Counted from the first letter of the stretch, positions 1-9,853 are shown. The stretch: 64,000 bases of DNA from Colwellia sp. 12G3 (GCF_002836775.1 NZ_PJAQ01000017.1:372001-436000); one strand, 5' to 3'. Made by a program: numbers and translations. Notes: generated from the sequence alone by a model not told the origin.

Positions 1-2182
1 AGAATGAATACTCTCCTCCCGTCGCAAAGCCTATCCCTAATGCTGCGGGGCCAAAACTAGTATCGGTACCCAAATAAATGCTACCTGAGTTTATTAAATC
101 ACTGTATTTAACAGTTTCATCTACTGTCCAGACATTACCAGTTTCTAAACTTGTGCCTAAATAAATAGGTAAACCTGAGCCACCCGGCACATCACGGCCC
201 AAGTCATATTGATAGACAACCGCAGCAAAAACTTTATGAACACCAATAAGGGCATCTTGTTGATAACCTGATAGATTTAAGAAACCACCTAACTCGGTGA
301 CATGAACACTAAAGTCGGTTTCATTATCTATGGTCGCAAAAGAGGTAATACCAACAAAGGTATGACCTCTAAAGCCAATTGCACCACGCCAATCTAGGGT
401 AAAGGCAAGTGTTTTATCATGCTCTGCTGCTGTTAATTTAGGTGAGTATTTATCTTTTAACCACTGCACTTCAATTAATAGTTTATTGCCATCCGTAGGA
501 AAATTAATGCTATCTAGCGTATCGTAACCAAAAGTTAAAAAACTGCCATAGGTTTCATAATCAAAATCATCCGTACCGGCTTCATCGATAGAAAGATCAC
601 CCGTTTGAGCAACAGCACCAAGCTCAATAATACCTTTAAAAGAATAATTGTAACCTAGTGCTAATTTCCCAAGATAATAATCATTTCTAAGCTCAGGGCG
701 AAGACGTGTTTTTTCCCACTTATCTTGGGCAAAAGAGACTCTTGCTCTAGTATATAAATCCTGTTCTTTATTAATAGGTTGATGAAATTCAGACGCCAGT
801 AAAGTCTCCCAGCCTAATTCAAGTTCATTCAACCAGCGTCCGCCATTACTGGTAACCTCTGTCATCAAATAAGACATATTAATTGAAGTAATAGATTGAT
901 CTGAAAAATCTGTTTTTAAATTAAAGCCAAAATCAAAGTAGTTAGGTCCCCAAGATTTGGCCTGGGTATGGAGAATTAAAACCCGACCTTGCTCGCTATC
1001 ATTAAACTCAACCGTGACTTGCTCAAATTTATCCAAGGCATAAACTCTATCAATAGCTAAATCTAATGCCTCTTTAGATAATTCTTCACCTAACTTAACC
1101 GCAAAGTGAAGATGAATGATGTCATTTTCTACTTTTGAATTATTACGTATTTTGATCTCTATTATGTGTTTAGGTAATTCATCAAACCATTTTCTTGCCT
1201 TCATCTTTTTTTGGTTTTGATAAGCTTGATAATCATTATCACTGATTGATAACTTCATCAAAGCAGCTGACTGCGCATTCGCTTCTTGCTCACCTAACAC
1301 TAGAGCTTGTGGCATAACAGACCAGTCTGTCGTACTTAAATCGTCAATTGCTGGACGCAACAATACATCTTTATCGGTAAGTAATGCCTTTTTCGCTAAA
1401 CTGGTATTATTGGTTAGAATGGTAGATAGCTGATTGAGCACTGATACGGTACTGGTTAATTCACTTTGACCAGCAAGTGGTGAACCAATATCAACAGCAA
1501 TAACAATATCGGCGCCCATTGCTTTAACAACATCTATCGGCATGTTATTAGTGATACCACCATCAACTAGCGTTTTTCCGTCAATAACAACCGCTGCGAC
1601 AATACCTGGTACCGCAGCTGAGGCTTGCATGGCTTGATTAATGCTGCCAGAGTCGAGCACCACCATTTGTGCCGTGGCTATATCCGAAGCAACAGCACGA
1701 TAGGGTATAGCTAAGTCATCAAAACTAGCAAAAGAACTAACAGTATCCGTTGAACGTTGTAAAATTTGATAGGCGCTTTGACCTAACAATAGACCATGGG
1801 GAACTTTAAATTCGCCATCGCTATAACCTAATCGTATTGATAAGTTATACCTATCTCTATGTTGTTTACTGGCATAAAACAATGATTCTCTTGGAATAAA
1901 GTCAGAGTAGCCATCAGACCAAGGTAACCCTAGCATAATGGTTTCAATTTCATCAACGTCATACCCTAACGCGTACATACCAGCAACATAAGCACCAATA
2001 CTAGTACCGACGACATAATCAACGGGAATATTATGCTGTTCGAGTACTTTAAGCACACCAATGTGGGCTGTGCCTTTAGCGCCACCACCACTTAACACCA
2101 GACCAATTTTATCTCTAGCGTGTACCGTAAAAGTAAAGGTGATGAGTTTAATGATCAAAATAAAAAGAAGAATAAAGCGCAT
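1..2182 (-). CDS. Patatin-like phospholipase with C-terminal outer-membrane barrel (3' end outside window)
   Basis: This protein begins with an N-terminal signal peptide (about residues 1-22) and continues into a patatin lipase domain. Visible catalytic features are the oxyanion loop GGGAKG (about 32-37), the nucleophile motif GTSIG with Ser61, and the DGG motif with Asp207, which form the Ser-Asp dyad of this family. After about residue 330 come a POTRA-like segment and a beta-rich region typical of the bacterial surface antigen barrel. This is the layout of PlpD-type (type Vd) autotransported phospholipases, so an outer-membrane or secreted lipase is likely. About 727 codons are in the window; the reading frame is still open at base 2, probably only a few residues from the end, since it is already within barrel-like sequence. 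The start has no clear ribosome-binding site. Confidence 0.9.
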   Translation of the reverse strand, partial: MRFILLFILIIKLITFTFTVHARDKIGLVLSGGGAKGTAHIGVLKVLEQHNIPVDYVVGTSIGAYVAGMYALGYDVDEIETIMLGLPWSDGYSDFIPRESLFYASKQHRDRYNLSIRLGYSDGEFKVPHGLLLGQSAYQILQRSTDTVSSFASFDDLAIPYRAVASDIATAQMVVLDSGSINQAMQASAAVPGIVAAVVIDGKTLVDGGITNNMPIDVVKAMGADIVIAVDIGSPLAGQSELTSTVSVLNQLSTILTNNTSLAKKALLTDKDVLLRPAIDDLSTTDWSVMPQALVLGEQEANAQSAALMKLSISDNDYQAYQNQKKMKARKWFDELPKHIIEIKIRNNSKVENDIIHLHFAVKLGEELSKEALDLAIDRVYALDKFEQVTVEFNDSEQGRVLILHTQAKSWGPNYFDFGFNLKTDFSDQSITSINMSYLMTEVTSNGGRWLNELELGWETLLASEFHQPINKEQDLYTRARVSFAQDKWEKTRLRPELRNDYYLGKLALGYNYSFKGIIELGAVAQTGDLSIDEAGTDDFDYETYGSFLTFGYDTLDSINFPTDGNKLLIEVQWLKDKYSPKLTAAEHDKTLAFTLDWRGAIGFRGHTFVGITSFATIDNETDFSVHVTELGGFLNLSGYQQDALIGVHKVFAAVVYQYDLGRDVPGGSGLPIYLGTSLETGNVWTVDETVKYSDLINSGSIYLGTDTSFGPAALGIGFATGGEYSF

Positions 2183-2341
2183 GATAGTTGCTTAAAAAAG
2201 AGTTAGTTAACGATAGGACGTATTCCAATGATAAAGATCAGTGGTTAAAATACAAGTTTATTCTCTTGATGCCATGTACACATTGCTCCGTAATGCCGTG
2301 CGATCTAATGCAAGCAAAGTTATTGACCCTATTAAAATAAA

Positions 2342-2379
2342 AAACCCGTATGTTAAGTGTTAACTTTACATACGGGTTT
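2342..2379 (-). terminator. Rho-independent terminator after the amidohydrolase operon
   Basis: A 12-bp perfect stem (AAACCCGTATGT at 2342-2353 and ACATACGGGTTT at 2368-2379) is followed on the minus strand by a T-rich run. It lies about 70 bp beyond the stop codon of the amidohydrolase gene ending at 2452. The rest of 2183-2451 shows no gene; it must also hold the promoter of the patatin gene. Confidence 0.85.
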
Positions 2380-2451
2380 ATATTTAACAATGCTGACACT
2401 CTCAATATGTATATTGTCGGTGTTAACTTATTTTAAACGTTATTTTAAAAT

Positions 2452-3744
2452 TTATTTAGTATAAGCACGTGGCATATCTGTTGTTGTTGTATAGCGTTCT
2501 CGTAATGCATCTTGACGTGATTTTAATGACATAGCTTGACCGTTAATCCACATTGCATCAACTTTGGTGCTTATTTCAAAAGGGTCACTACTCCATAAAA
2601 CTAAATCAGCATTTTTACCAACAGCAATACGACCGGAGTTTAGGTTAAAGCTATCAGCAACATTGGCAGTAACGGCTGCTAACGCGCTAGTTTTTTCAAG
2701 ACCGTTGGCAATGGCCACGCCCGCGTCAAAACGTAACTGGTTAATGTTATGGCTTTCTCCACTATTACTGATGATTACCTTTACGCCAGCTTTTGTTAGT
2801 TTTGCCACATTAATAAGTGAGTTATGTAACGAATCAAAACTGCCTGGTAAGTTATCAATTGCACTCATCATCACGGTAACATTAGCCTTAGCTATTTCAT
2901 CGCTCACTAAAACCGCATCACTTGCACCAGCAAGAACCAAATTAAGGTTAAACTGCTGTTTTAATTTAAGTAAAAATAAAATATCAGTCGCTCTATCTGC
3001 ATAAGCTATTAATGGCTTATCACCTGAAAGAAGGTCATTCATTACCTGCTCTGAACGAGAAGGTATTTTAGCTTCTTTTTCTTCTTTGCCTTTTTTATTA
3101 CTCGTTTTAGCTTTTTCTGCTTTGGCTAACGCTTTTTGTGCATCTTCCAGTTTATTGCTTAACGTTTGTAGTTTTGTTGCTCGAGAGCCTTTACTGTTGC
3201 TCCCCAGAGAAACGATTACTGCATTTTGCCCAGCGATAACACTGTCAAAGTCACCTGATAAGTTAACAACGAAGCTTTGACCAGTAAAAACCTTTTCGCC
3301 GCCATATGGGGTAACTAAACTACTGGTGATACCCCCTTTACGAGCATAGGCAATTAAAGTAGATTTAGGGTTAAACGCTAAACTGGCATCAAAGGTTTCA
3401 TCTGCTTCTTTATCAGAGCTATCGCGAGTAGCGGAAACCGCTCCCACTTCAACTAAACCGAGTAAGTTACCTGAGGCAATAAATCCAGGAGTTAAAATAC
3501 GCCCTTTAGCATCAATAACAGTGTCAGCATTAAGCGACTCTGGTACTTCACCTTTACTATATAGAGCAGTAATTTTTCCGTCTTCAACCAACACGGTTGC
3601 TTGGGATAAAATACCTTGTTTAGCTACGGTATAAACCGTGGCATTAGTTATTGCGATTGACTCAGCATTTACTTGGCTGGTAGTCACGGCTAGTGCGCCA
3701 AACAAAGCATAGCGCAATGAAGTAAGTAATTGAGTATTTTTCAT
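2452..3744 (-). CDS. Secreted amidohydrolase-family protein, probably lacking the metal site
   Basis: This 430-residue protein has a Sec signal peptide (about residues 1-27, ending VNA) and the overall fold signature of the imidazolonepropionase-like amidohydrolases. It has a small beta-sandwich start, the turn TPGFI, and a C-terminal GRIAVGKNADLVLW segment. The place where the family has its HxH metal ligands (just after TPGFI) reads ASGN, about residues 90-93, and the usual late Asp is replaced in the segment ISNSGESHN. A Lys-rich stretch lies near residues 195-225. The gene follows the lipoprotein amidohydrolase by 11 bp on the same strand and ends at a terminator, so the two form an operon. 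The start has GAGGAA upstream. I infer a non-catalytic partner or a changed mechanism; its substrate is unknown. Confidence 0.85.
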   Translation of the reverse strand: MKNTQLLTSLRYALFGALAVTTSQVNAESIAITNATVYTVAKQGILSQATVLVEDGKITALYSKGEVPESLNADTVIDAKGRILTPGFIASGNLLGLVEVGAVSATRDSSDKEADETFDASLAFNPKSTLIAYARKGGITSSLVTPYGGEKVFTGQSFVVNLSGDFDSVIAGQNAVIVSLGSNSKGSRATKLQTLSNKLEDAQKALAKAEKAKTSNKKGKEEKEAKIPSRSEQVMNDLLSGDKPLIAYADRATDILFLLKLKQQFNLNLVLAGASDAVLVSDEIAKANVTVMMSAIDNLPGSFDSLHNSLINVAKLTKAGVKVIISNSGESHNINQLRFDAGVAIANGLEKTSALAAVTANVADSFNLNSGRIAVGKNADLVLWSSDPFEISTKVDAMWINGQAMSLKSRQDALRERYTTTTDMPRAYTK

Positions 3745-3755
3745 TGTGATTCCTC

Positions 3756-5234
3756 TTATTTGGTTGCTGAGTTAGAGACAGCTTTGTTAACGTGATTATT
3801 CAACTGCTGTCCAAGTAAAAAGTCACTTTTAGCTTGGTATTTATCATCAAAACGATCATAAACTTTAGCGCCATCAATAAACACTTGTTCAGCTTGGGCA
3901 TAAACACTAAACGGGCTCATATTCCAAACGACAACATCAGCATTTTTACCCGCTTCTAGACTACCTACTTTATCGTTAATTCCTAAAGATTTAGCCGCAT
4001 TAGCCGTAATCCACTTAATAGCATCTTCTTCTTTTAGCGCAAAACCATTTTCATTGGCGCGGAACATAACTTTCGCCGCTTCTTGGTTTAAACGTTGAAT
4101 AGTCGTGGCAGAATCAGAATGAACCACAGCACACGAATTTTTCACTGCATCAACAATGGCAACATTTTCTTCAACCATGTCAAACGCTTCCATTTTGAAG
4201 CCCCACCAGTCTGGCCACATAGCAGCACAATTGCCATTAGCAGCTAATAAGTCGGCTATTTTGTAACCTTCAATCGCATGATGAAAGGTGCCTGAGTGAT
4301 AATTAAATTCATTCCCAAGGTCAATCATTACCGCCATTTCTTCTGCTTTATAACAATGGTTATGAATTAAAATCTCACCGTCTAAAACCCCCATTAACGT
4401 ATCGAGTGCTAAATCACGTTTTGGTGCCTCTGGATTTTCCCCTGCACTGTAGTCGCTATCGTATTTATCCCACGCACGTTTATACTCAGTAGCAGCAAGC
4501 CAAGCACTTCGATAACCAGCAACATTCCCCATACGGGTAGAAGGTAAAACTTTTTGGCTGCCATAAACACGTTTTGGATTTTCACCACAGGCCATTTTCA
4601 AGCCATAAGGTGCATCAGCAAACTTCATGCCTTGCATCGTCTCACTCGGTACGTTGCGTAATGTAACGCCACGGCCACCAAATAAGTTAGCTGAGCCAGG
4701 TAATATCTGTAAGCTAGTTATACCGCCAGCACGAGCCGCTTGAAAGGCGGGGTCTTGTGGCCAAACACTATGTTCAGCCCAGACTTCCGAGGTATTAGGT
4801 GACGTCATCTCATTACCGTCAGAGTGTGACTCTACTTGTGGATTAGGGTAAACGCCTAAGTGAGAATGAACATCGATAATACCCGGTGTAATCCACTTGC
4901 CTTTCATATCAATAACAGTGGCTTGCTCTGCAGATAAATCATTACCTACTTGCACTATTTTGCCGTTAACTAACAAAATATCAGCATCATTTAATCGTTT
5001 GCCAGTACCCGTTAAAATGGTGGCATTGGTTAATAAAGTACTTTCCGCAGGTAGCACTTGATAAGTACTTGGGTAAGGATTTTTGTTAATGACGACTTTA
5101 GCATCTTGTTTTTCATTGGGTAGACAAGCCGTTAAACCTAACGACAGCATACTGGTGGTGAGCAAGGTAAACGCAAATTTCTTACTAATAAGATTATTAG
5201 TAACTAAATTACGTGATAATGATTTTTTAAGCAT
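3756..5234 (-). CDS. Amidohydrolase lipoprotein, metal-dependent
   Basis: The start at 5234 is preferred because AGGA lies about 8 bases upstream, giving 492 residues. A longer in-frame start at 5294 exists but has no such site. The N-terminus is a lipoprotein signal with lipobox LGLTAC (Cys about 37), so the protein is probably a periplasmic membrane-anchored enzyme. The amidohydrolase core keeps the HxH metal motif (VHSHLG, His about 123 and 125), further His residues in HNHCY and FHHAIEG, and the late Asp in VHSDSATT. The end has the usual GSLEAGKNADVVVW segment. The family hydrolyses cyclic amides, dipeptides and related compounds; the substrate cannot be read from sequence. It is the first gene of a two-gene operon with the degenerate homologue downstream. 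Confidence 0.9.
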   Translation of the reverse strand: MLKKSLSRNLVTNNLISKKFAFTLLTTSMLSLGLTACLPNEKQDAKVVINKNPYPSTYQVLPAESTLLTNATILTGTGKRLNDADILLVNGKIVQVGNDLSAEQATVIDMKGKWITPGIIDVHSHLGVYPNPQVESHSDGNEMTSPNTSEVWAEHSVWPQDPAFQAARAGGITSLQILPGSANLFGGRGVTLRNVPSETMQGMKFADAPYGLKMACGENPKRVYGSQKVLPSTRMGNVAGYRSAWLAATEYKRAWDKYDSDYSAGENPEAPKRDLALDTLMGVLDGEILIHNHCYKAEEMAVMIDLGNEFNYHSGTFHHAIEGYKIADLLAANGNCAAMWPDWWGFKMEAFDMVEENVAIVDAVKNSCAVVHSDSATTIQRLNQEAAKVMFRANENGFALKEEDAIKWITANAAKSLGINDKVGSLEAGKNADVVVWNMSPFSVYAQAEQVFIDGAKVYDRFDDKYQAKSDFLLGQQLNNHVNKAVSNSATK

Positions 5235-5358
5235 TGTAATTCCTGTAGCGAACATAATGCCTAATACCATAAATTTATTTTGATAAAACAACAAGGTTAT
5301 GACGATAAACAGTCACTTATCTACGTTTAATTACACTTTTTATGGTAAAAACGCGCGA

Positions 5359-7548
5359 TTAAGCAACGACAACCTTGTTTCTGCCACTATTTTTCGCTTG
5401 ATAGAGTGATTTATCCGCATGAGCAACAAAGCTCTCCGCATTGATAAAATAATCATTTTGCCACTGACTTACCCCGATACTAACCGTGACTGATATTTTT
5501 TTATTGCCAATGTTAATTTCAAGTAGTGCTATTTTTTTACGTAATCGTTCCGCAAATTTGTGTGCATTGACCAATTCAGTATTTGGCATAACAATGACGA
5601 ACTCTTCTCCACCAATACGCGCAACAACATCACTACTGCGCACTGCCTCAAGACAAGTTTGATAAAACAATACCAAGACTTCATCCCCTGCGCCATGACC
5701 ATGATTGTCATTAACTTTTTTAAAGTGGTCGATATCTAGCAACATAATAGACAAGGGCTGACCATGATTATTAACATTGGCGATTTCTTGATCAAGTACC
5801 TCATTAAAATGATGACGATTGACAGCGCCAGTTAAGGCATCGGTTAATGCTAGCTGTTGAAAATGGTCCTGCTGGGATTTTCGGTACTTAATCTCTTTTT
5901 TCTGCTGATTAACTGTCGCTTTATAAACATCTGCCTGTAATAATTTCCGGCGCAGCTTTTCAAAAGCTAACTGCATAGAGCCAATCTCATCTTTATTAGC
6001 CATAGGTTCAAAGTGAATGTTATTTTGTCCTGCTGACATATCATTTAAGGCATAAGTTAGCTTTCGTACTGGACTGATAATGCTGTAATTAAGCACCAGT
6101 GCAAAAAATATTGCCGCCAAGAGAAATAGCGATAAAGCAAACACAATCAAATAACCTTCGGTTCTTAACGCTAAGCTTTCCTTATAGATTTTTTCATCAA
6201 ATTCACTGATAAGCCCCACAACAATGCCATTTAACTTATCGACCTTATCAGACATAACCTTAAACCAATGGGCGGCTCTTGTATCTTTATCGCCAAGCGC
6301 CATGACTTTTAGATAAGAAAGTTCAAGTTGTTTACGTTGCGCTATCGCATCACAATACTCTGCACACAATGATTTCTGCGTTAAACTGGCTGAACTGGCG
6401 AATGTTCTCAGAGTACTTATTTGTTTACCAAACAGTAAGCTAATATCAATGTTTTGATAAAGATCAGCTTGCTGACTCTCTGCCATTTTCAAACCAAGAG
6501 CACGAATTTGCCCGACAAATTCTTTATAGCGTAATATAGCATTAATGGCAGAAATATCATTACCGTAACTTGAGCCTATTTCTCTATGAACTAATCGATC
6601 GGCTACCGACAGCAACTGCCCTATTAACTGTGTGTAAGCATTATAGGTATCATTAAAGCTAACCATATTCTGATCTAAATGCATTCTAAGAATGGACAAA
6701 TTAGTGACGGTTTGTTGCACGTTAAGCATGTAAGCACTAATGCTTTTCTTCATTTCAGCATTTTCTGGCTGCTCTAGTAACCATAGAAAATAGTTGATTT
6801 TACTATCGGTATCTTTCCTGCGCGTATTTAATTGTTCAGCAAAATTTCTATAATTAGAGCTGGTGTATCCAGTAGATAAACCCCGTTCAGCTTGCAGCGA
6901 ATGAGTAATACCATTGACATGCGTTATAACGGAGTTAAAACCTAAGACCTTCGAGATATTGTGATAGCGTTGGTAATTCGCTTTAAGTATAAAAAAGCAA
7001 AGTATAAGCACAGCAACAACCGGCAGTAATGTAGTGATAAAAACTCGATGGCTCAAAGTAAGATAACTTGATAACTTCACCGAAAAATAACGCAACCAAG
7101 GATTTTTAGCTTTCTTTTGTGTTTTATAGAGCTGGAATTGCTGATAACAATGTATTGCGGGTACATAGTCTAGATCTTCTTCTAGAATATGTTTGATTAA
7201 CCATTGCTGTAAAAAGAGTATTATTTGATCTTTAACTACCTCTTGTTCGGTAACATCCCCAAACCATTGTTGCTTTAATTGTGGGATTTTTTTAATAAAA
7301 TCTTGATGACTCTGTTTATGGGCAACCAGTTGTTGATAGTCAATTTTAGCTAAAAAGGCTTCCTCTTTAGCAAAATGCAATTGGCAATAACATTCAAGCT
7401 GTTCAAAGACATTGTTAATGTGGCCTTGTTCAAACTTGTCATTTTTAGCCGACATCAATTGCGCTAAAATGGCAATAAGCTGTTTATGGTCGTCATCGAG
7501 GCTATCAATGCCGACACTCATTCCTTCGTCCCAAACCAAGTCTGCCAT
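5359..7548 (-). CDS. Bacteriohemerythrin-NIT-HAMP-GGDEF diguanylate cyclase
   Basis: This 729-residue sensor joins four modules. Residues 1-135 form a cytosolic hemerythrin domain with its diiron ligands in place (DDDH near 20, HFAKEE, H in VAHKQSH, HILEED). A membrane segment near 168-188 is followed by a periplasmic alpha-helical region of about 260 residues that resembles the NIT nitrate/nitrite-sensing domain (motif LQAERGLSTGY). A second membrane segment near 463-487 leads to HAMP, a coiled coil and a GGDEF domain. The active site is GGEEF (about 646-650), and the inhibitory I-site RxxD (RSSD) lies five residues before it. The enzyme should make cyclic di-GMP and be subject to product inhibition. 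Hemerythrin suggests an oxygen, NO or redox input; NIT suggests a nitrogen-oxyanion input. The gene stands alone. Confidence 0.9.
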   Translation of the reverse strand: MADLVWDEGMSVGIDSLDDDHKQLIAILAQLMSAKNDKFEQGHINNVFEQLECYCQLHFAKEEAFLAKIDYQQLVAHKQSHQDFIKKIPQLKQQWFGDVTEQEVVKDQIILFLQQWLIKHILEEDLDYVPAIHCYQQFQLYKTQKKAKNPWLRYFSVKLSSYLTLSHRVFITTLLPVVAVLILCFFILKANYQRYHNISKVLGFNSVITHVNGITHSLQAERGLSTGYTSSNYRNFAEQLNTRRKDTDSKINYFLWLLEQPENAEMKKSISAYMLNVQQTVTNLSILRMHLDQNMVSFNDTYNAYTQLIGQLLSVADRLVHREIGSSYGNDISAINAILRYKEFVGQIRALGLKMAESQQADLYQNIDISLLFGKQISTLRTFASSASLTQKSLCAEYCDAIAQRKQLELSYLKVMALGDKDTRAAHWFKVMSDKVDKLNGIVVGLISEFDEKIYKESLALRTEGYLIVFALSLFLLAAIFFALVLNYSIISPVRKLTYALNDMSAGQNNIHFEPMANKDEIGSMQLAFEKLRRKLLQADVYKATVNQQKKEIKYRKSQQDHFQQLALTDALTGAVNRHHFNEVLDQEIANVNNHGQPLSIMLLDIDHFKKVNDNHGHGAGDEVLVLFYQTCLEAVRSSDVVARIGGEEFVIVMPNTELVNAHKFAERLRKKIALLEINIGNKKISVTVSIGVSQWQNDYFINAESFVAHADKSLYQAKNSGRNKVVVA

Positions 7549-7684
7549 AACTACTCTACACTTCCTTTTTATTGCACTTCAATTCACTTAAAAAGAACTG
7601 CACATTAGTTTGTATACTTATCATCCTATCTGGTTTCATAGGTTATAGAAAAAGCAGTATCAGACCAATATAAAAAGGTAAACT

Positions 7685-8314
7685 TTATCGAGTTTTGTTA
7701 ACAAATATCGATAGGATCAAAGCTTTGAGTTTTGTATAACGAAATGCCAATAGCACTAGCGTTAATAGCATGTAAAATAATGGCGACATAAGCTCAGACT
7801 TTACTGACCAATAAAAATGTACTGACACCAAAATGGCGATAAGATAACTGTAATTATGCAATTTTTGCCACGACCTTCCCATTTTTCGTTTAATACGATT
7901 AAGGGACGTAACAGCCAGCGCAGCTAATAAAACAAAAGTAATCATACCTATGGTTATGTAGGGACGCTTAACAACTTCATTAAAAAATAACGACCACGCA
8001 AACTGTAAATCAAAGGCTAAAAAGTTCAATACATGCATAAACGCATAAGTAAAAGTATATAGTCCCAGTAAACGTCTTACTTGTAATAAATAGCCCAGCT
8101 TAAATTTTTTGGCGATAGGCGAAACAGCCAGTGTTACTAATAATAAGTTAAACGCACCGATACCAGTAAAATGAATAACTCGCTGAACAGGATCAGCACC
8201 AAGCTGATCATTAAATGCAAGATAATATAAGTTTAGTAAAGATAAAAAAGCCGCTAGGTGTATCACGACTTTCAATAGGAAAACTTTGTTCGAAGTGGTT
8301 AACTTTTTACTCAT
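7685..8314 (-). CDS. msrQ: Heme-binding membrane subunit MsrQ of the periplasmic methionine sulfoxide reductase
   Basis: A 209-residue integral membrane protein with about six hydrophobic helices and conserved His residues in the helices (for example the FMHVL and LHNYSY segments), as expected for the b-type heme ligands of the YedZ/MsrQ family. MsrQ passes electrons from the quinone pool to MsrP, which repairs oxidised methionines in periplasmic proteins. It starts 12 bp after the msrP stop codon on the same strand, the standard msrP-msrQ operon order. Confidence 0.93.
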   Translation of the reverse strand: MSKKLTTSNKVFLLKVVIHLAAFLSLLNLYYLAFNDQLGADPVQRVIHFTGIGAFNLLLVTLAVSPIAKKFKLGYLLQVRRLLGLYTFTYAFMHVLNFLAFDLQFAWSLFFNEVVKRPYITIGMITFVLLAALAVTSLNRIKRKMGRSWQKLHNYSYLIAILVSVHFYWSVKSELMSPLFYMLLTLVLLAFRYTKLKALILSIFVNKTR

Positions 8315-8326
8315 ATAAGATTTTTC

Positions 8327-9343
8327 CTAATAATTTTTACTTAAATCCATCTCTTTATACATATGCGCTACCTGTTCGCCATAGCCGTTAAAAGGTAAAG
8401 TCTCAATGCGGTTTCGCGCAAACAACCCACCGGAGGTTATGCGCCTTTCACTGGCTTGACTCCATCGTGGATGATCGTGATTTGGATTAACATTGGCATA
8501 AAAACCATATTCACTAGGCGCCAATTTTTGCCACGTTGTTTCTGGCTTTGTACTGACCAGCTTAATGCGAACAATCGATTTTATGCTTTTAAAGCCATAC
8601 TTCCAAGGCACCACTAAACGGATGGGTGCACCATTTTGTGGTGGTAAGGTTTTACCATATAAACCAACACTCATTAAAGTGAGCGGGTTCATCGCTTCAT
8701 CAATACGTAGCGCTTCCACATAAGGATAAGCGATACCGCCACCTAAACGCCTATCATCTTGACCTGGCATCTGCTTAGGGTCATGAAGCGTTTCAAAAAC
8801 CACGTATTTAGCGGATGAGTTTGGCGCTACTTTATTTAATAAACGAGCTAAAGAGAAACCTATCCAAGGGATCACCATAGACCAAGCTTCTACACAGCGC
8901 AGTCGATAAATTCGCTCTTCTAAAGAAAACATTGTCGTTAAGTCATCGTAATCTAAGGTGATAGGATTATCGCATTCACCCGAAATAGTTAACTGCCATG
9001 GATTAACCTTAAAATTTTGGGCTAACTCGGCAGGTTGATGTTTTTGTGCACCGAACTCATAAAAGTTGTTGTGACTAATAACTTTTTGTTCCGGGGTTTT
9101 AATTAAAGAAAGATTATCTGTGTCTGTAGCAAATGTTAATGGTGTTGTCTTGAAGTTGGTAATATCAGTATCTTTGCTATCAAAAAAACCAGCGTTAGCT
9201 GTTTTAGGTATTGCAGAGCCTATTAGAGCACTTGCACCGAGAAACCCCATACTTTTAACAAGCTGACGACGCTGTAAATAGACTGATTCATCCGTTATGT
9301 CGGATGTTTTTAACGCGGATTTTGGTTGGATTTTTATCAACAT
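8327..9343 (-). CDS. msrP: Protein-methionine-sulfoxide reductase catalytic subunit MsrP
   Basis: A 338-residue molybdopterin enzyme of the YedY/MsrP family. The N-terminus carries a twin-arginine signal ([11 protein letters not shown], about residues 24-34, then a hydrophobic stretch ending in TANA), so the folded cofactor-loaded protein is exported by Tat. The predicted molybdenum ligand is Cys150 in YRLRCVEAW. The segments WKYGFKSIK and [11 protein letters not shown] near the end are typical of the family. With msrQ it reduces methionine sulfoxide in the cell envelope. The ribosome-binding site is weak and lies beside a 10-bp inverted repeat in the leader, which may bear on regulation. Confidence 0.95.
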   Translation of the reverse strand: MLIKIQPKSALKTSDITDESVYLQRRQLVKSMGFLGASALIGSAIPKTANAGFFDSKDTDITNFKTTPLTFATDTDNLSLIKTPEQKVISHNNFYEFGAQKHQPAELAQNFKVNPWQLTISGECDNPITLDYDDLTTMFSLEERIYRLRCVEAWSMVIPWIGFSLARLLNKVAPNSSAKYVVFETLHDPKQMPGQDDRRLGGGIAYPYVEALRIDEAMNPLTLMSVGLYGKTLPPQNGAPIRLVVPWKYGFKSIKSIVRIKLVSTKPETTWQKLAPSEYGFYANVNPNHDHPRWSQASERRITSGGLFARNRIETLPFNGYGEQVAHMYKEMDLSKNY

Positions 9344-9351
9344 AAATGAGC

Positions 9352-9385
9352 CTATTAGATTTTCAGAATATGATTAATCTAATAG
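9352..9385 (-). promoter_or_regulatory. Perfect 10-bp inverted repeat in the msrP leader
   Basis: CTATTAGATT (9352-9361) and AATCTAATAG (9376-9385) are exact reverse complements separated by 14 bases. The near arm ends 8 bases before the msrP start codon, next to the only AGG that could serve as ribosome-binding site. It could be an operator for a repressor or an mRNA hairpin acting on translation. The function is inferred; only the symmetry is seen. Confidence 0.55.
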
Positions 9386-9478
9386 ACACCTTTTTATGTT
9401 AAATAATTTCAATAATAACGTTTTAAATTATCCACAATATTTTAATAAAAGGCTAAATAACTTATTTAAAAAGCAGAA

Positions 9479-9853
9479 TTAGGCAGCCTTAGTTAAGCTT
9501 TGCAAGTGGCTAACCACATCATTTGATTCATATAACCATTGAACTTGGCCATCAGCTTGTTCAATACGTAAACAAGGCACTTTACGTTTACCTCCTTCAC
9601 GAATAAGCTCTTGTTGAAAATCATTTTTGCCACTGATGTTACGTAGCTCAATTTTCAAACCTTCACGCTTCATCGTACGACGGACTTTCACACAAAATGG
9701 ACACGATGGTAGTTGATACAAGCTTAATGTTTGTGTTTTAGTATCAATTTTCGCTTGTTCATCTACCGCACGCTTTGGCGAACGTGGTGAAAAGATAAAG
9801 TTTAGTAATAAAATTAATTGCCCTATTGGCCAACGGATAGCTTTCATCAACAT
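9479..9853 (-). CDS. Glutaredoxin-like protein with N-terminal hydrophobic anchor
   Basis: The ATG at 9853 gives 124 residues and has AAGAG about 9 bases upstream; longer in-frame starts up to 9919 lack a site. A hydrophobic helix near residues 8-24 is followed by a basic linker and a glutaredoxin/thioredoxin-like domain with the redox motif CPFC (in LPSCPFCVKVRR). A later KVPCLRIE segment matches the cis-Pro region of glutaredoxins (here VPC). It is probably a membrane-tethered thiol-disulfide protein facing the cytosol. The partner is unknown. It is not in an obvious operon. Confidence 0.85.
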   Translation of the reverse strand: MLMKAIRWPIGQLILLLNFIFSPRSPKRAVDEQAKIDTKTQTLSLYQLPSCPFCVKVRRTMKREGLKIELRNISGKNDFQQELIREGGKRKVPCLRIEQADGQVQWLYESNDVVSHLQSLTKAA

